Of a stretch of DNA of 34,211 bases, positions 1 through 8,684 are shown piece by piece. The position numbers were made by a program, and so were the translations under genes. Position 1 is the first letter of the stretch. Every line of letters starts with the position of its first letter. The notes under the pieces were generated by a model that was not told the origin of the DNA, searched no databases, and saw only the letters and a list, made by a program, of their open reading frames with translations. The DNA is from Snowella sp031396835 (lineage in GTDB: Bacteria; Cyanobacteriota; Cyanobacteriia; Cyanobacteriales; Microcystaceae), in the NCBI GenBank assembly GCA_031396835.1, contig JANNLO010000254.1, positions 1-34,211 on the forward strand, in the 5' to 3' direction.

Positions 1-26
1 CTTTTCGAGGGTTTATGCAAAAAACC

Positions 27-1202
27 TCAAATTGCTGCTAGTTGCTCAAAATTTTTCCAACAAAGTAATAAAGCACGTGGCACATGAAAACAACCTTTCC
101 ATTTTCCACCTTTCAAATTCAGTAAAACTTCTCCTCGACGATTGAGATAACCAAACCATTCTCCATATTCAGGATCAGCAAACTTTGACCAACTATAATC
201 ATGTAACCGTTGATACCATTCCCAACATTCTGTTCGTCCCGTTAAACGATAGCCCATTGCCAGAGCCACTAAAGATTCCAGATGCACCCACCACAATTTT
301 TGATCCCATTCTAGTTGTTGAGGAGGATGGCCATCTGCATCCATAAAATAATATAGCCCGCCATAGTCTTGATCCCAAGCAAAATTAAGAGTGCTTAAAA
401 CTACATCCACCGCTTGATTAATTGTCTGTTGATCCTGACGACGGTTGGCAATATCCATAATGAACCACATGGCCTCAATACCATGCCCTGGATTAATTAA
501 TCGTCCCTCAAAACAATCTAAATGGGAACCGTCTAGTTGCACATTTTCAAACATTAATCCCCGTTCTGTATCCCGAAAATCAGTCATCACTTCTGTGACC
601 GTTTGCTCTAAAACTAATTCTAATGTTTCAGGAGAAAGTAACCAATCCATTTCTAAGGTTAAATTCGCCAAAATCATGGGAACGGCTAAGGATTTGAGGG
701 AACGGGTACCAGGATAGATTTTACTATATTGACCTTTAGGATTATCTTTTCGTCGTAAAACGTTGTTATAAGCTTGTAATGCGATCGCTTTTGCCTCATT
801 TTCACCCGATGCCAACGCATATTGACTAAAAGCCATTGCTGCAAAACAATCAGAAAAAATATTGTAGGGTTGAGTTAGAGGATTTCCCGCGCGATCTAGA
901 GAAAAATACCAATTTCCATCTTGATCTCGACCTTGTTTTGCCAGAAAATTCGCCCCATGCGCCGCAATATCTAACCAACTCTGACGTTTTTCAAGTTGAT
1001 TATAAAGAGTAGAAAATAGCCAAACTTGACGATTTTGTAGCCAGATAAATTTGTCGGTGTCGTAAACTTTGCCTTCTTGGTCTAAGCAAGTAAAATATCC
1101 GCCCTGTTCTCGATCTAAAGAATACTTTTCCCAAAAAGGAATCACATCTTGAAGAAGGGCATTTTGATAAAGATTCGCTAAGTTTTGAAAGTCGTAGGTC
1201 AT
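27..1202 (-). CDS. AGE family epimerase/isomerase (N-acylglucosamine 2-epimerase-like)
   Basis: A 391-residue protein of the (alpha/alpha)6-barrel N-acylglucosamine 2-epimerase family, the usual length for the family. Visible signature segments are QNRQVW near residue 57, the HxE of WWVHLES near 307, RLINPGHGIEAMW with H240, and FHVPRAL with H373; in characterised members such histidines sit in the active site. Known family members interconvert N-acetylglucosamine and N-acetylmannosamine, or epimerise other sugars. Cyanobacterial members of this type have been characterised as N-acylglucosamine 2-epimerases, but the exact substrate cannot be read from sequence. No signal peptide, so probably cytosolic. 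It starts with ATG and has a weak ribosome-binding site. A terminator belonging to the upstream small gene lies just before it, so it is probably transcribed on its own. Confidence 0.88.
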   Translation of the reverse strand: MTYDFQNLANLYQNALLQDVIPFWEKYSLDREQGGYFTCLDQEGKVYDTDKFIWLQNRQVWLFSTLYNQLEKRQSWLDIAAHGANFLAKQGRDQDGNWYFSLDRAGNPLTQPYNIFSDCFAAMAFSQYALASGENEAKAIALQAYNNVLRRKDNPKGQYSKIYPGTRSLKSLAVPMILANLTLEMDWLLSPETLELVLEQTVTEVMTDFRDTERGLMFENVQLDGSHLDCFEGRLINPGHGIEAMWFIMDIANRRQDQQTINQAVDVVLSTLNFAWDQDYGGLYYFMDADGHPPQQLEWDQKLWWVHLESLVALAMGYRLTGRTECWEWYQRLHDYSWSKFADPEYGEWFGYLNRRGEVLLNLKGGKWKGCFHVPRALLLCWKNFEQLAAI

Positions 1203-1233
1203 TTTTTCTGTTGGTCGTCGGAAGCTTAAACAT

Positions 1234-1256
1234 AAAAAAGAGCAGAAAAGCTGCCC
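1234..1256 (-). terminator. Rho-independent terminator of the 56-codon gene
   Basis: On the minus strand GGGCAG and CTGCTC pair (six pairs, one G-U) around the loop CTTTT, followed directly by six T. It lies between the stop of the small gene at 1333 and the start of the AGE gene at 1202, separating the two transcripts. Confidence 0.65.
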
Positions 1257-1332
1257 TTATTTCCTTATTTTAATCTTGTACTTTAATAATTATTTTACCA
1301 ATCTTCGTTCAAGGTGTCTTGCCATCTAACGT

Positions 1333-1503
1333 CTAAGTATTCCGAAAACTGGATTGGGTTTGATCCTGCGCTGTTCTGCAATAATCAACTTCGACTTCTA
1401 CACCAATTTCCGATGCTGCTCTTTCTAGCATGGATTGTTGACGATTTTTCATCATTTGATGATGGCGCATCATTAAGGCACGAGCTTGTTGTTGAGTTGA
1501 CAT
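1333..1503 (-). CDS. Small basic protein, 56 residues, unknown function
   Basis: A short reading frame starting ATG at 1503 with a clear Shine-Dalgarno GGAGG six bases upstream, and ending TAG at 1333. The product begins MSTQQQARALMMRHHQMMKN and continues through a Gln/Met/His-rich basic helix into an EIGVEVEVDY segment. It has one Cys and no membrane segment or signal peptide. The strong ribosome-binding site and a matching downstream terminator on the same strand support a real, separately transcribed gene. The helix-forming, basic N-terminal half could bind nucleic acid or a partner protein, but I do not recognise a family with certainty. The plus-strand frame across the same bases is a shadow. 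Confidence 0.7.
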   Translation of the reverse strand: MSTQQQARALMMRHHQMMKNRQQSMLERAASEIGVEVEVDYCRTAQDQTQSSFRNT

Positions 1504-1819
1504 AATATCCTCCGAATTGACTAGGCTTTATAAAATCCTGATCGCTTTACCCTCTTTACTACTTATAACATAATTTTCTGTAACAAGATATACAAAATAT
1601 AGCTTTCTTCACATGATGTTAGATTTTATTTTAATAGTACATTTAAACTATTTTGCCTTCAAAAATCTCGCTGTCCACTCGGTGAGCGAATGTAATTTAA
1701 TTTGTGGATGATTGCATAACTTTAAGAAAACTAGAGGCGATCGCCTGAAAAAATAGTTATATTTTGAGTTTAAGCAATAACAAAGTTAGAGATTATTCAG
1801 AATATCAGTGCGAATAAAA
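1504..1819. other. Intergenic region between Argonaute and the 56-codon gene
   Basis: AT-rich gap. It holds the upstream region of the 56-codon gene (GGAGG near 1510), a HIP1 palindrome GCGATCGC at 1737-1744, and the 3' flank of the Argonaute gene. I see no convincing terminator for Argonaute and no further open frame. Confidence 0.6.
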
Positions 1820-3994
1820 TTAAAGAAACCAAAGATGATGCTCATGTTGTAAACCTAAAGGTAACAATCCTTCTAAAGCATATTCAGCGGCCCTATCAGC
1901 ATAATAAGTAGTAATAGGTAAACGAATAGTTTGCATTGATCCAATCTGCATTTCACTTAACCAATAAACTTGTTCAGCTAATAATATTAAGTCTGTTTCT
2001 CCCATACGTTTACGAATTCTTAAAGGTCGGGGAGAGCTATTATTACTAACTTTTGCTTCGTATTTACCTGTGGTTAAAATTAAAGCTTCATTAGGGCAAT
2101 ATTCCCAAATATAACCTTTATCTGGTTTATCATAAACAACACTGTTTTGATTCTCTTGTAGATGTCGGACTTCAACAGCACGACAAGTTTGATACTTAAT
2201 TACTTCAATAACATCTAGATTAATTAATCCATGTTTTCGTAAATCGGCGGATACTTTGATCAATAAATCATATTCTTCATTACCTAATTCTCCATCTCGG
2301 TGAATCACTAAATGTTGTAAAGGTTGTTGATAAGTTTTCTGATAAAAACTAAAGAGTTCTAAAATTGTATTGTGTAAAGTTTCTCGATCAAAATTTTCTC
2401 GATGAGCTTGTAATTCTGTATTTGACCAACCCAATAATTGACCTTCTCCATTAAATAAAAAAGCGGATGCCCCGACGGCCTTACCATTTTTGCGACCGAT
2501 ATCCAATCCTAAAAATGCTTGAGTTTGTCCTCTTAATTCCTTTAACTTCCAACTGATAAATCCTAATTTTCCATTAATTCCTAATATTAAGTTATAGCCA
2601 ATAAACGGATTCCAACCTTTCTTAATTGTTTTATAAGTAATCATTTGAGAAGGAATACGGCGAAGAATTAACTGCTTTTTAATTCGTTTATAAGGATTAT
2701 TATCTTGGTCATATTCATCTTCTTTAGAATCTGGAATTATCGCAATTACAATATCACATTCTTTCAGATTTTTACAGCAATTATTAATTTCTAGCGAGTC
2801 ATTTGGATCATAAAAATAAAACAATCTACGAAAATTAATATCAAATCTTTGAAACTCTCGTTTTAATTCTTCTAAATATTTTTGAGTTATATTTTCTAGA
2901 GATTTAGGAACAAGAATCGAAGCCTTAATTTCTGCTGGTTTTTGAAATAAATAACCCTTCTTAAGTCCTTGGCTGGGATAACTAAAGCATTCTCGTCCAA
3001 AATCTAGGTTTTTATGATTATTTAAGAGATAAATTAAAGGCTTAGGTTTGCGTAATTCGCTTGAAAAATGAATGACTTGGTTAGATAATTGAAAGCGATT
3101 ATTATGATTAATAACATCTATTATTTTAGACGCATAAATTACTTTTTGAGAAATAGATAAAAGTTGATTTTCCCACTCCTGATGATCTAGATTAGAGCGA
3201 TCAAAAAACTTTTTAAGTAATTGAGGGATATGAACTGCATCGAATGGTTTACCCAAATTACTATTATATCTAACTCTAATCAGAGGCGTTTGAGGATCAA
3301 TATTTGTAGGCAAGAAATTACCTTTTTGTTGATGATAATCAATTAGACTTTTTCGACCTAAATCATTGAGAGGTGTACTAATTGTTTCAGTTCCTATTCC
3401 CAGAAATTCACAGCTTTTACCATCATAACTATTTAATAAGCGATCGCCGATTTGCAGATTTTCTAATCCAATTTTATCAAGGGTATCATGGGAATGATAT
3501 TCATTTGCAAAATCTAGAGAAAGTAATAAGTAATCTCGAAAATCAAGATTAAAATTGAAAGTCAAATAACGCTGAGCTTCTATCCTAAGTTTTTCGCTCT
3601 CTAAGATCTTAATTTCTTTAGAGTAAATACGTTTACTGTAACTATCAACTGTTCCTTTTAACTCCTTTCTAAAAATCTCTAGTAATTGATAATTACAAAC
3701 CTGAAAAAAAGCATTAGAATAAGATTTGTCAGCTAGATTTATTGCCTGAATATCAATAATTTTATAAGCAGCTGTTGAACTTAAATGAATCGGACTAAAG
3801 AAGCCAACTTGACGAATATCGGCAATGATCGCTAAATTATGTTGCCGTTTTAATTGACTTGCAAAACTACCAATTTTTTTGTTAATTTCTCCAACATCAA
3901 TATTCTCTAACAGTTGTATAGAATGCCGAAAATAAGGAATTTCTGGAATAGATTGCACACTAACAAAGCTTAACTCTCGAATATCCGAAACCAT
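1820..3994 (-). CDS. ago: Long prokaryotic Argonaute (pAgo), probably catalytically active
   Basis: A 724-residue protein with the layout of long pAgos: an N/PAZ half (about 1-340), a MID domain (about 345-480) and a PIWI domain (about 490-724). The MID guide-phosphate pocket is visible as Y435, K439/K440, the IPSQ motif with Q450, and K476. In PIWI the DEDD tetrad can be placed as D498 (GLDIG), E533 (AHRE), D567 (VIHRDG) and D700 (YYADR). The D-E and first D-D spacings (35 and 69) agree with those of TtAgo and CbAgo, which cut DNA with short guides. The C-terminus ends in hydrophobic LWFL, as many Argonautes do. Known relatives in unicellular cyanobacteria (SeAgo, LrAgo) are DNA-guided and stand alone; no partner gene is seen here either. 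The gene contains one HIP1 site (3440-3447), which argues against very recent import. Assignment of E533 as the glutamate finger is inferred from spacing. Confidence 0.95.
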   Translation of the reverse strand: MVSDIRELSFVSVQSIPEIPYFRHSIQLLENIDVGEINKKIGSFASQLKRQHNLAIIADIRQVGFFSPIHLSSTAAYKIIDIQAINLADKSYSNAFFQVCNYQLLEIFRKELKGTVDSYSKRIYSKEIKILESEKLRIEAQRYLTFNFNLDFRDYLLLSLDFANEYHSHDTLDKIGLENLQIGDRLLNSYDGKSCEFLGIGTETISTPLNDLGRKSLIDYHQQKGNFLPTNIDPQTPLIRVRYNSNLGKPFDAVHIPQLLKKFFDRSNLDHQEWENQLLSISQKVIYASKIIDVINHNNRFQLSNQVIHFSSELRKPKPLIYLLNNHKNLDFGRECFSYPSQGLKKGYLFQKPAEIKASILVPKSLENITQKYLEELKREFQRFDINFRRLFYFYDPNDSLEINNCCKNLKECDIVIAIIPDSKEDEYDQDNNPYKRIKKQLILRRIPSQMITYKTIKKGWNPFIGYNLILGINGKLGFISWKLKELRGQTQAFLGLDIGRKNGKAVGASAFLFNGEGQLLGWSNTELQAHRENFDRETLHNTILELFSFYQKTYQQPLQHLVIHRDGELGNEEYDLLIKVSADLRKHGLINLDVIEVIKYQTCRAVEVRHLQENQNSVVYDKPDKGYIWEYCPNEALILTTGKYEAKVSNNSSPRPLRIRKRMGETDLILLAEQVYWLSEMQIGSMQTIRLPITTYYADRAAEYALEGLLPLGLQHEHHLWFL

Positions 3995-4386
3995 AATTAA
4001 AATTTAAAAAAATGAGAATTAAACATATCCTAATTTTAAAGAATTACTGTTGAGTAATTATCTTCTAATCATAAGTAAGAAATTTTTTTAATCATCTTAA
4101 CACTTCCGCACCAATATCTGATTATTTTTTCCCTAAATAAAACTGACTAAACAAAAAAATAAATTTGGAGAAGAAAAGAAAAATAAATTGATCATTATCT
4201 ATTAATCAAGGCTGACTTGAATAATATCGAAAAACACGTCATTAATTTCCGAATAAATTAAATCTGGATCAATAATTATCAAGCTCAATCCTGCTGCCTC
4301 CCAATACTCCATCCTGAAAAAATAAAATATTAAGAAATGTAACCAATATTAAGATAGTATTAGAAAGATTAGTTAACAGTAAAGCA
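3995..4386. other. Divergent intergenic region, Argonaute / DUF2605
   Basis: A 392-base AT-rich gap between diverging genes. It carries the inverted repeat at 4042-4059 and, on the minus strand at 4202-4312, a 36-codon open frame starting MEYWEAAG. That frame has no good ribosome-binding site and may be a gene remnant or chance. Nothing else is recognisable. Confidence 0.5.
4033..4059 (-). promoter_or_regulatory. Putative Argonaute promoter with inverted-repeat operator
   Basis: On the minus strand a -10-like TAAAAT (4033-4038) precedes the Argonaute start codon. Immediately upstream is a perfect inverted repeat, AATTACT-gttg-AGTAATT (4042-4059), which would occupy the spacer and -35 zone. 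The -35 box itself is weak. The arrangement looks like an operator, but no regulator is encoded next door. Confidence 0.35.
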
Positions 4387-4725
4387 ATGCCCAACTTTCA
4401 ATCAACCGAGCAAGAACTGCTAAAAAACCTTCTCGAACCGCTTTTAGAAGATTTTCTTTATTGGTTTTCCCGTGCGAAAGTCTTATTAGAAACAGAATCA
4501 ATGCCTTTTCTTTCTCAGGAAGAACAATCAAACCTTTTGGAGCGTGTCATTCAAGCGCAACAGGAGGTTTTGTCCGCCAAGATGCTTTTTTTAGCAATGA
4601 ACGAACAGGTCGGTATGGATATGGCCGTGTTAATGCCTTGGCACCAACTGGTTACTGAATGTTGGAATGTGGCAACGCGCTTCCGTAAACAAAAACAAGT
4701 TAATAATCTCCCTGAGAATTTTTAG
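4387..4725 (+). CDS. DUF2605-type cyanobacterial protein
   Basis: A 112-residue, mostly helical protein without signal peptide or membrane segment. Its core (FLYWFSRAKVLLE, FLSQEEQSNLLERVIQAQQE and the C-terminal MPWHQLVTECW segment) matches the pattern I recall for DUF2605, a family confined to cyanobacteria and of unknown function. It is followed on the same strand, about 170 bases later, by a DUF2973-type protein; the two families are often neighbours, so a two-gene unit is likely. Family assignment is from memory of the pattern; function is unknown. Confidence 0.75.
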   Translation: MPNFQSTEQELLKNLLEPLLEDFLYWFSRAKVLLETESMPFLSQEEQSNLLERVIQAQQEVLSAKMLFLAMNEQVGMDMAVLMPWHQLVTECWNVATRFRKQKQVNNLPENF

Positions 4726-4892
4726 CATTCCCCCAATTCTTGTTAAGCTAAATAGCAGAGCGGTTTTTAAAAACTTTTTTTGAGCTACTTTCTCTTTTTG
4801 TTGAAGTATTGAAAACGTTTTTTGATTATCGTCGTTTAAAAGCTTTTTTTATTTCTCTTCTTTCCAATTCCTTTCTTTACGGAGAAAATCAG

Positions 4893-5207
4893 GTGTTACA
4901 TTTACTTTATATTTTGGCTTTTACGATTATCGCTTTTTTGGCTGTTAGTAATCTGATTCGTAGTTTGATCACAGTTAGTATGGGAACTCAACGTCCTTAC
5001 TATCAACGAGGCAATGGCAATTATAGAAATGGCATGATGGGACAAAAAAGCTATCATCCTGAATTATTTGATGGCAATGGCGATCGCATTAATGAGCCGT
5101 TATTAGTCATGCGTTCAGTTAATGTTGATGATGCTCGTCAGCAACTAGATGCGCTATATAATGCTTCTCCTAGTTATGATCGGCGAGAACAAGAAGAAGA
5201 CCTTTAA
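4893..5207 (+). CDS. DUF2973-type small membrane protein
   Basis: The preferred start is the GTG at 4893, preceded by GGAG eight bases upstream; a longer frame from TTG at 4809 lacks this and would put charged residues before the membrane segment. The resulting 104-residue protein begins with one hydrophobic helix (about residues 3-25, LLYILAFTIIAFLAVSNLI). A polar tail follows, with a Tyr/Arg/Gly/Asn stretch and the segment HPELFDGNGDRINEPLLVMR. This fits DUF2973, a cyanobacterial family of unknown function. It probably sits in a membrane by its N-terminus with the tail exposed on one side. Confidence 0.75.
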   Translation: MLHLLYILAFTIIAFLAVSNLIRSLITVSMGTQRPYYQRGNGNYRNGMMGQKSYHPELFDGNGDRINEPLLVMRSVNVDDARQQLDALYNASPSYDRREQEEDL

Positions 5208-5342
5208 TTTTAGAGCTTAGCTAATTTTTTAAAGGATAACAGTAATCAATTACTATTGCTCAATCCAGAAATTTGTAAATGCGTGTAAATGCGATCGCGT
5301 CTTAATTTAGGGATTAAAACTAGAAAATGAGCAAGTCCTGTC

Positions 5343-5348
5343 TATAAT
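5343..5348 (+). promoter_or_regulatory. Putative -10 box upstream of the exoribonuclease gene
   Basis: A perfect TATAAT 39 bases before the GTG start at 5388, with a TG pair two bases upstream. No clear -35 box is seen. Transcription would start near 5355. Confidence 0.4.
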
Positions 5349-5387
5349 CATTATGTAAATGTCAACGAGAAATTAGAGTAATCTGAA

Positions 5388-7388
5388 GTGGAAAAAGGAA
5401 AATTAGTCGAATTCAGGCTACAAGGAGAACGCCGCCTTGCCGTAATGGATCGTCCAGATGGGAAAAAAGATTGGATTGCCATTGATCAAGGGGGACAATC
5501 CCATAAAATTCGTCCTCAGCGCGTGGAGTACGAAATTGACGGCGGCCCTTACCAAGCGAAGGATATTGCGCCTTTTTTAAAGAAAGTTGAGTCCTATCTT
5601 GATCCGTCCAGTTTGGAAGTGGCTTGGGAAATTTTAGTTGAAGAAGGGACGACAATAACCCCGTCTGAGATGGCTCAATTGCTTTTTTCTGAAAAAAATC
5701 CTGTTCTCTGTTATGCAGCCCATAGCTTACTCGCTGAAGATAAAATCTTTTTTAAAAATAAAGGAGATATTTACGAGCCTCGTTCTCTGGGTCAAGTCCA
5801 AGAAATTCAACATCAAATTACTGTTGAAAAACAACGTCAGCAAGAAAAGGAAGGATTTTTAGAACGTTTACACCAAGCCATCGCAGGACAAACGGTAGAA
5901 TGGATAGACAGCGATCGCCTGCGTTTGGAATACTTGGAACGCTATGTATTGCAACCAGAACTTAACGCTCGTAATGCCCAAGACTTACTAAGTTTAATCA
6001 ATCATCACCCCACCCCAGAAGCAGCTTTTGAACTTTTAGTCAAACTTGGCTGGTGGAAATATCATGAAAATCTCTTTCTGCGCAGAAGTGCTTATCCTCT
6101 CCAGTTTCCCCAAAAGGTGCTTGATGTGTTTCAATCCTATCTACATTCTCCTCCCCATGACCTCGATGAAAATCGTCTAGATCTTACTCACCTCAAGGTT
6201 TATACCATTGACGATGAAAGTACCGAAGAAATAGATGATGGACTAAGTGTAGAAATCTTAGCAGATAACAGACAACGGCTTTGGGTTCATATTGCCGATC
6301 CAACTCGTTTGATGACTCCCAATGATGAACTGGATTTAGAAGCGCGCAAACGCAGCACGACTTTATATTTACCGACGGGCATGATTTCCATGTTTCCTCC
6401 AGAATTAGCAACGGGGCCCATGAGTTTAATTCAGGGAAAAATCTGTCCTGCCTTAAGTTTTGGTGTAATTTTAGGAGAATTGGGAGAAGTTCTGGAATAC
6501 ACGATCCATGCCAGTTTAATCAAACCCACTTATCGTTTGACCTACGAAGATGTGGACGAAATGATCGTAATGAAAATTCAGGATGAGCAAGAAATTGAGA
6601 TTTTAGCCAAAGCGGCTTCTATGCGCAAAAATTGGCGTAAATCTGAGGGAGCCATCAATATTAAAATGCCAGAGGCAATTATTAAAGTTAATGCCCAAGA
6701 AGAAGTTATTATTCAAGTTTTAGAAGCTTCTGTTTCACGGCTTTTGGTGGCAGAAATGATGATTTTAGCGGGAGAAGTGGCGGGACGTTATTGCCAAGAA
6801 CATAGTTTACCTGTTCCTTTTCGCGGTCAACCCCAACCCGAATTACCTCCAGACGAAGAGTTGCTATCATTACCACCTGGCCCTGTGCGAGCTTGTGCTG
6901 TGCGTCGTTGTATGCCTCGTAGTGAAATTAGTATCACGCCCTATCGTCATGCAAGCTTAGGTTTAGATACCTATACCCAGGTAACTTCTCCTATTCGTCG
7001 CTATACGGATTTATTAACCCATTTTCAGTTAAAAGCGCATCTTAGAGGGGATGAATTACCTTTTGCAGGAGATCAAATTCAGCAAATTTTGTATAGTGTG
7101 ATTCTTTCTTCCCAGGAAGCAACTGCGGTAGAACGACAAACTAATCGTTATTGGGGCTTGGAATATTTGCGACGGAATGCGGATCAAGTTTGGCAATGCT
7201 TGGTTTTACGCTGGTTGCGCGAAGATGAAGGCTTAGGTGTTCTTTTGTTTGAAGAATTGGGATTAGAGTTGACTCATCGCTTTGAACGTCCTGTTTCTCT
7301 TGGCGATCGCCTATCAATGCAAGTTAGTCGCGCTGATCCTCACCGAGATGAAGTTCGTTTTCGAGAAATGTTGCCTAATGAAATTTAG
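5388..7388 (+). CDS. RNB-family 3'-5' exoribonuclease (RNase II/R type)
   Basis: A 666-residue protein starting at GTG. The catalytic RNB domain is clear: YTIDDESTEEIDDGLSVE (about 272-289) supplies the cluster of metal-binding aspartates (D275/D276, D283/D284). LWVHIADPTRLM follows, and near the end comes the conserved TQVTSPIRRYTDLLTHFQL. The N-terminal 70 residues look like a small beta-barrel, as in cyanobacterial and chloroplast RNase II/R homologues. The family degrades RNA processively from the 3' end and takes part in mRNA decay and rRNA maturation. The stop TAG shares its last base with the GTG start of the next gene, so the two are translationally coupled. RNase II and RNase R cannot be told apart by eye. 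Confidence 0.92.
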   Translation: MEKGKLVEFRLQGERRLAVMDRPDGKKDWIAIDQGGQSHKIRPQRVEYEIDGGPYQAKDIAPFLKKVESYLDPSSLEVAWEILVEEGTTITPSEMAQLLFSEKNPVLCYAAHSLLAEDKIFFKNKGDIYEPRSLGQVQEIQHQITVEKQRQQEKEGFLERLHQAIAGQTVEWIDSDRLRLEYLERYVLQPELNARNAQDLLSLINHHPTPEAAFELLVKLGWWKYHENLFLRRSAYPLQFPQKVLDVFQSYLHSPPHDLDENRLDLTHLKVYTIDDESTEEIDDGLSVEILADNRQRLWVHIADPTRLMTPNDELDLEARKRSTTLYLPTGMISMFPPELATGPMSLIQGKICPALSFGVILGELGEVLEYTIHASLIKPTYRLTYEDVDEMIVMKIQDEQEIEILAKAASMRKNWRKSEGAINIKMPEAIIKVNAQEEVIIQVLEASVSRLLVAEMMILAGEVAGRYCQEHSLPVPFRGQPQPELPPDEELLSLPPGPVRACAVRRCMPRSEISITPYRHASLGLDTYTQVTSPIRRYTDLLTHFQLKAHLRGDELPFAGDQIQQILYSVILSSQEATAVERQTNRYWGLEYLRRNADQVWQCLVLRWLREDEGLGVLLFEELGLELTHRFERPVSLGDRLSMQVSRADPHRDEVRFREMLPNEI

Positions 7389-7819
7389 TGAATATTGCTT
7401 TAGATTCTATGATTAATGGTGCTTTTCAAAACTTCTCTACTTATCAAATTGTCTGTTTAGAACATCAGCAAAGTTGTCTTTATGGTGAAGTTATTCAAAT
7501 TATTGAATCTAAAGATCTTTGTTGGATGCGTCCGCTTTTTTTAGCTTTTTTTCCTTTGGTAAATCAAGCAAAAGATGATTTTTTAGAAACAAAAGAACTG
7601 TTAGATTTACGGTTAACTTCTGATGTTGCTTATCCTTTAAAATTATTTCGACCTGCGTTAGACACAGAAGTAATTCCCCTGATTAGTCAACTAAAAAATC
7701 TGGATGAAATACAAGAAGAAAATTCGATTTCCAAACAGAAATTGCGTCAGTTTCTAGAACAAATTTGGCAGGAGAATCAAGCATATTTTGTTAAGCCAGA
7801 TAGCCAAGGTGATCGCTAA
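7388..7819 (+). CDS. Unknown protein translationally coupled to the RNase gene
   Basis: A 143-residue acidic protein starting at a GTG that overlaps the upstream stop by one base. It has no signal peptide and no membrane segment. The first half is beta-rich (YQIVCLEHQQSCLYGEVIQI, then CWMRPLFLAFF), and the second half is helical with EENSISKQKLRQFLEQIWQE. The tight overlap with the exoribonuclease implies co-expression and perhaps a joint role in RNA metabolism, which is inference only. I do not recognise a named family. Confidence 0.7.
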   Translation: MNIALDSMINGAFQNFSTYQIVCLEHQQSCLYGEVIQIIESKDLCWMRPLFLAFFPLVNQAKDDFLETKELLDLRLTSDVAYPLKLFRPALDTEVIPLISQLKNLDEIQEENSISKQKLRQFLEQIWQENQAYFVKPDSQGDR

Positions 7820-7929
7820 ATTATAAAGTTTTTTAACAATTAACATTTAGTTTTTTAAGATCGAGTTGCAAAACAGTTTCGTTGTTCGGATTGACTTTTT
7901 TTTAGCAAATTTCAACGGTAATTTTTAGC

Positions 7930-8598
7930 TTGAATTTATTTTCTCTCGCTGATTCCTCTCAATCAACTCAATCTTGGTTGCAACATCTGCAATCTCATCG
8001 GGCGATCGCGGTTTTGCGGACTTGTGATTTAAAATTGGGCCGTATTTTGGCTCACTCAGTAATTGCAGGAGGAATGCGTTTGATTGAAATTACTTGGAAT
8101 AGTGCGGAACCAGAAAAATTAATTGCTGAACTGCGCGAAATGTTTCCTGATTGTTTGGTTGGAACAGGGACGGTTTTAACTTTAGCGGATCTGGAAAATG
8201 CGATCGCCTGTGGTAGTCAATTTTGTTTTACGCCCCATGTCAATAAAGCATTAATTGAAAAAGCGATTCAAGCCGAAATTCCCATTATTCCAGGAGCATT
8301 GACTCCAACAGAAATTATCACAGCCTGGCAGATGGGAGCGAGTGCCGTTAAAGTTTTTCCTGTTCAGTGTCTCGGCGGTAGTGATTATATTCAAGCTTTA
8401 CAGGGGCCGTTAGCTCAAATTCCGCTCATTCCGACAGGCGGCGTAACCTTAGAAAATGCGCTTTCTTTTATTCAATCTGGCGCGATCGCGATCGGTTTAT
8501 CGGGACAATTATTTCTTCCTGAGCTTATTCAAACAAAAAATTGGTTAGGAATACAGCAACGAGCAGAAGATTTACAAACCCGTTTAGATAGCGTTTAA
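7930..8598 (+). CDS. eda: KDPG/KHG aldolase (2-dehydro-3-deoxyphosphogluconate aldolase)
   Basis: A 222-residue class I aldolase of TIM-barrel fold that splits 2-keto-3-deoxy-6-phosphogluconate to pyruvate and glyceraldehyde-3-phosphate, the last step of the Entner-Doudoroff route; many members also cleave 4-hydroxy-2-oxoglutarate. Visible motifs are IEITW with the catalytic E53, GTGTVLT (78-84), CFTPH, PGALTPTE (121-128), AVKVFP with the Schiff-base K141, and the phosphate-binding IPTGGV (167-172). Start TTG at 7930 is the only one giving a full N-terminus; its ribosome-binding site is poor, so modest expression is likely. It lies about 110 bases after the RNase-linked gene and ends facing a minus-strand gene. 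Confidence 0.92.
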   Translation: MNLFSLADSSQSTQSWLQHLQSHRAIAVLRTCDLKLGRILAHSVIAGGMRLIEITWNSAEPEKLIAELREMFPDCLVGTGTVLTLADLENAIACGSQFCFTPHVNKALIEKAIQAEIPIIPGALTPTEIITAWQMGASAVKVFPVQCLGGSDYIQALQGPLAQIPLIPTGGVTLENALSFIQSGAIAIGLSGQLFLPELIQTKNWLGIQQRAEDLQTRLDSV

Positions 8599-8684
8599 AA
8601 TAATTACTTGGGTAAATAATCCTGCAATTTAAAATAACTTAAAAAGGAAAAATCCAGATTTCAATGTGAGATAAGATCAGCCAA

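Noticed and set aside
1..28. Hairpin at the 3' end of the AGE gene (GAGGGTTT / AAAACCTC)
   Set aside because: It overlaps the stop codon, has a central mismatch, and no T run follows on the gene's strand within the window.
1333..1505. Plus-strand frame MSCHLTSKYSEN... across the 56-codon gene
   Set aside because: It is antisense to a frame with a much better ribosome-binding site and a terminator, and has no recognisable features.
4202..4312. A 36-codon minus-strand frame (MEYWEAAG...) between Argonaute and the DUF2605 gene
   Set aside because: No ribosome-binding site, no recognisable family; possibly a remnant. Mentioned only within the gap entry.
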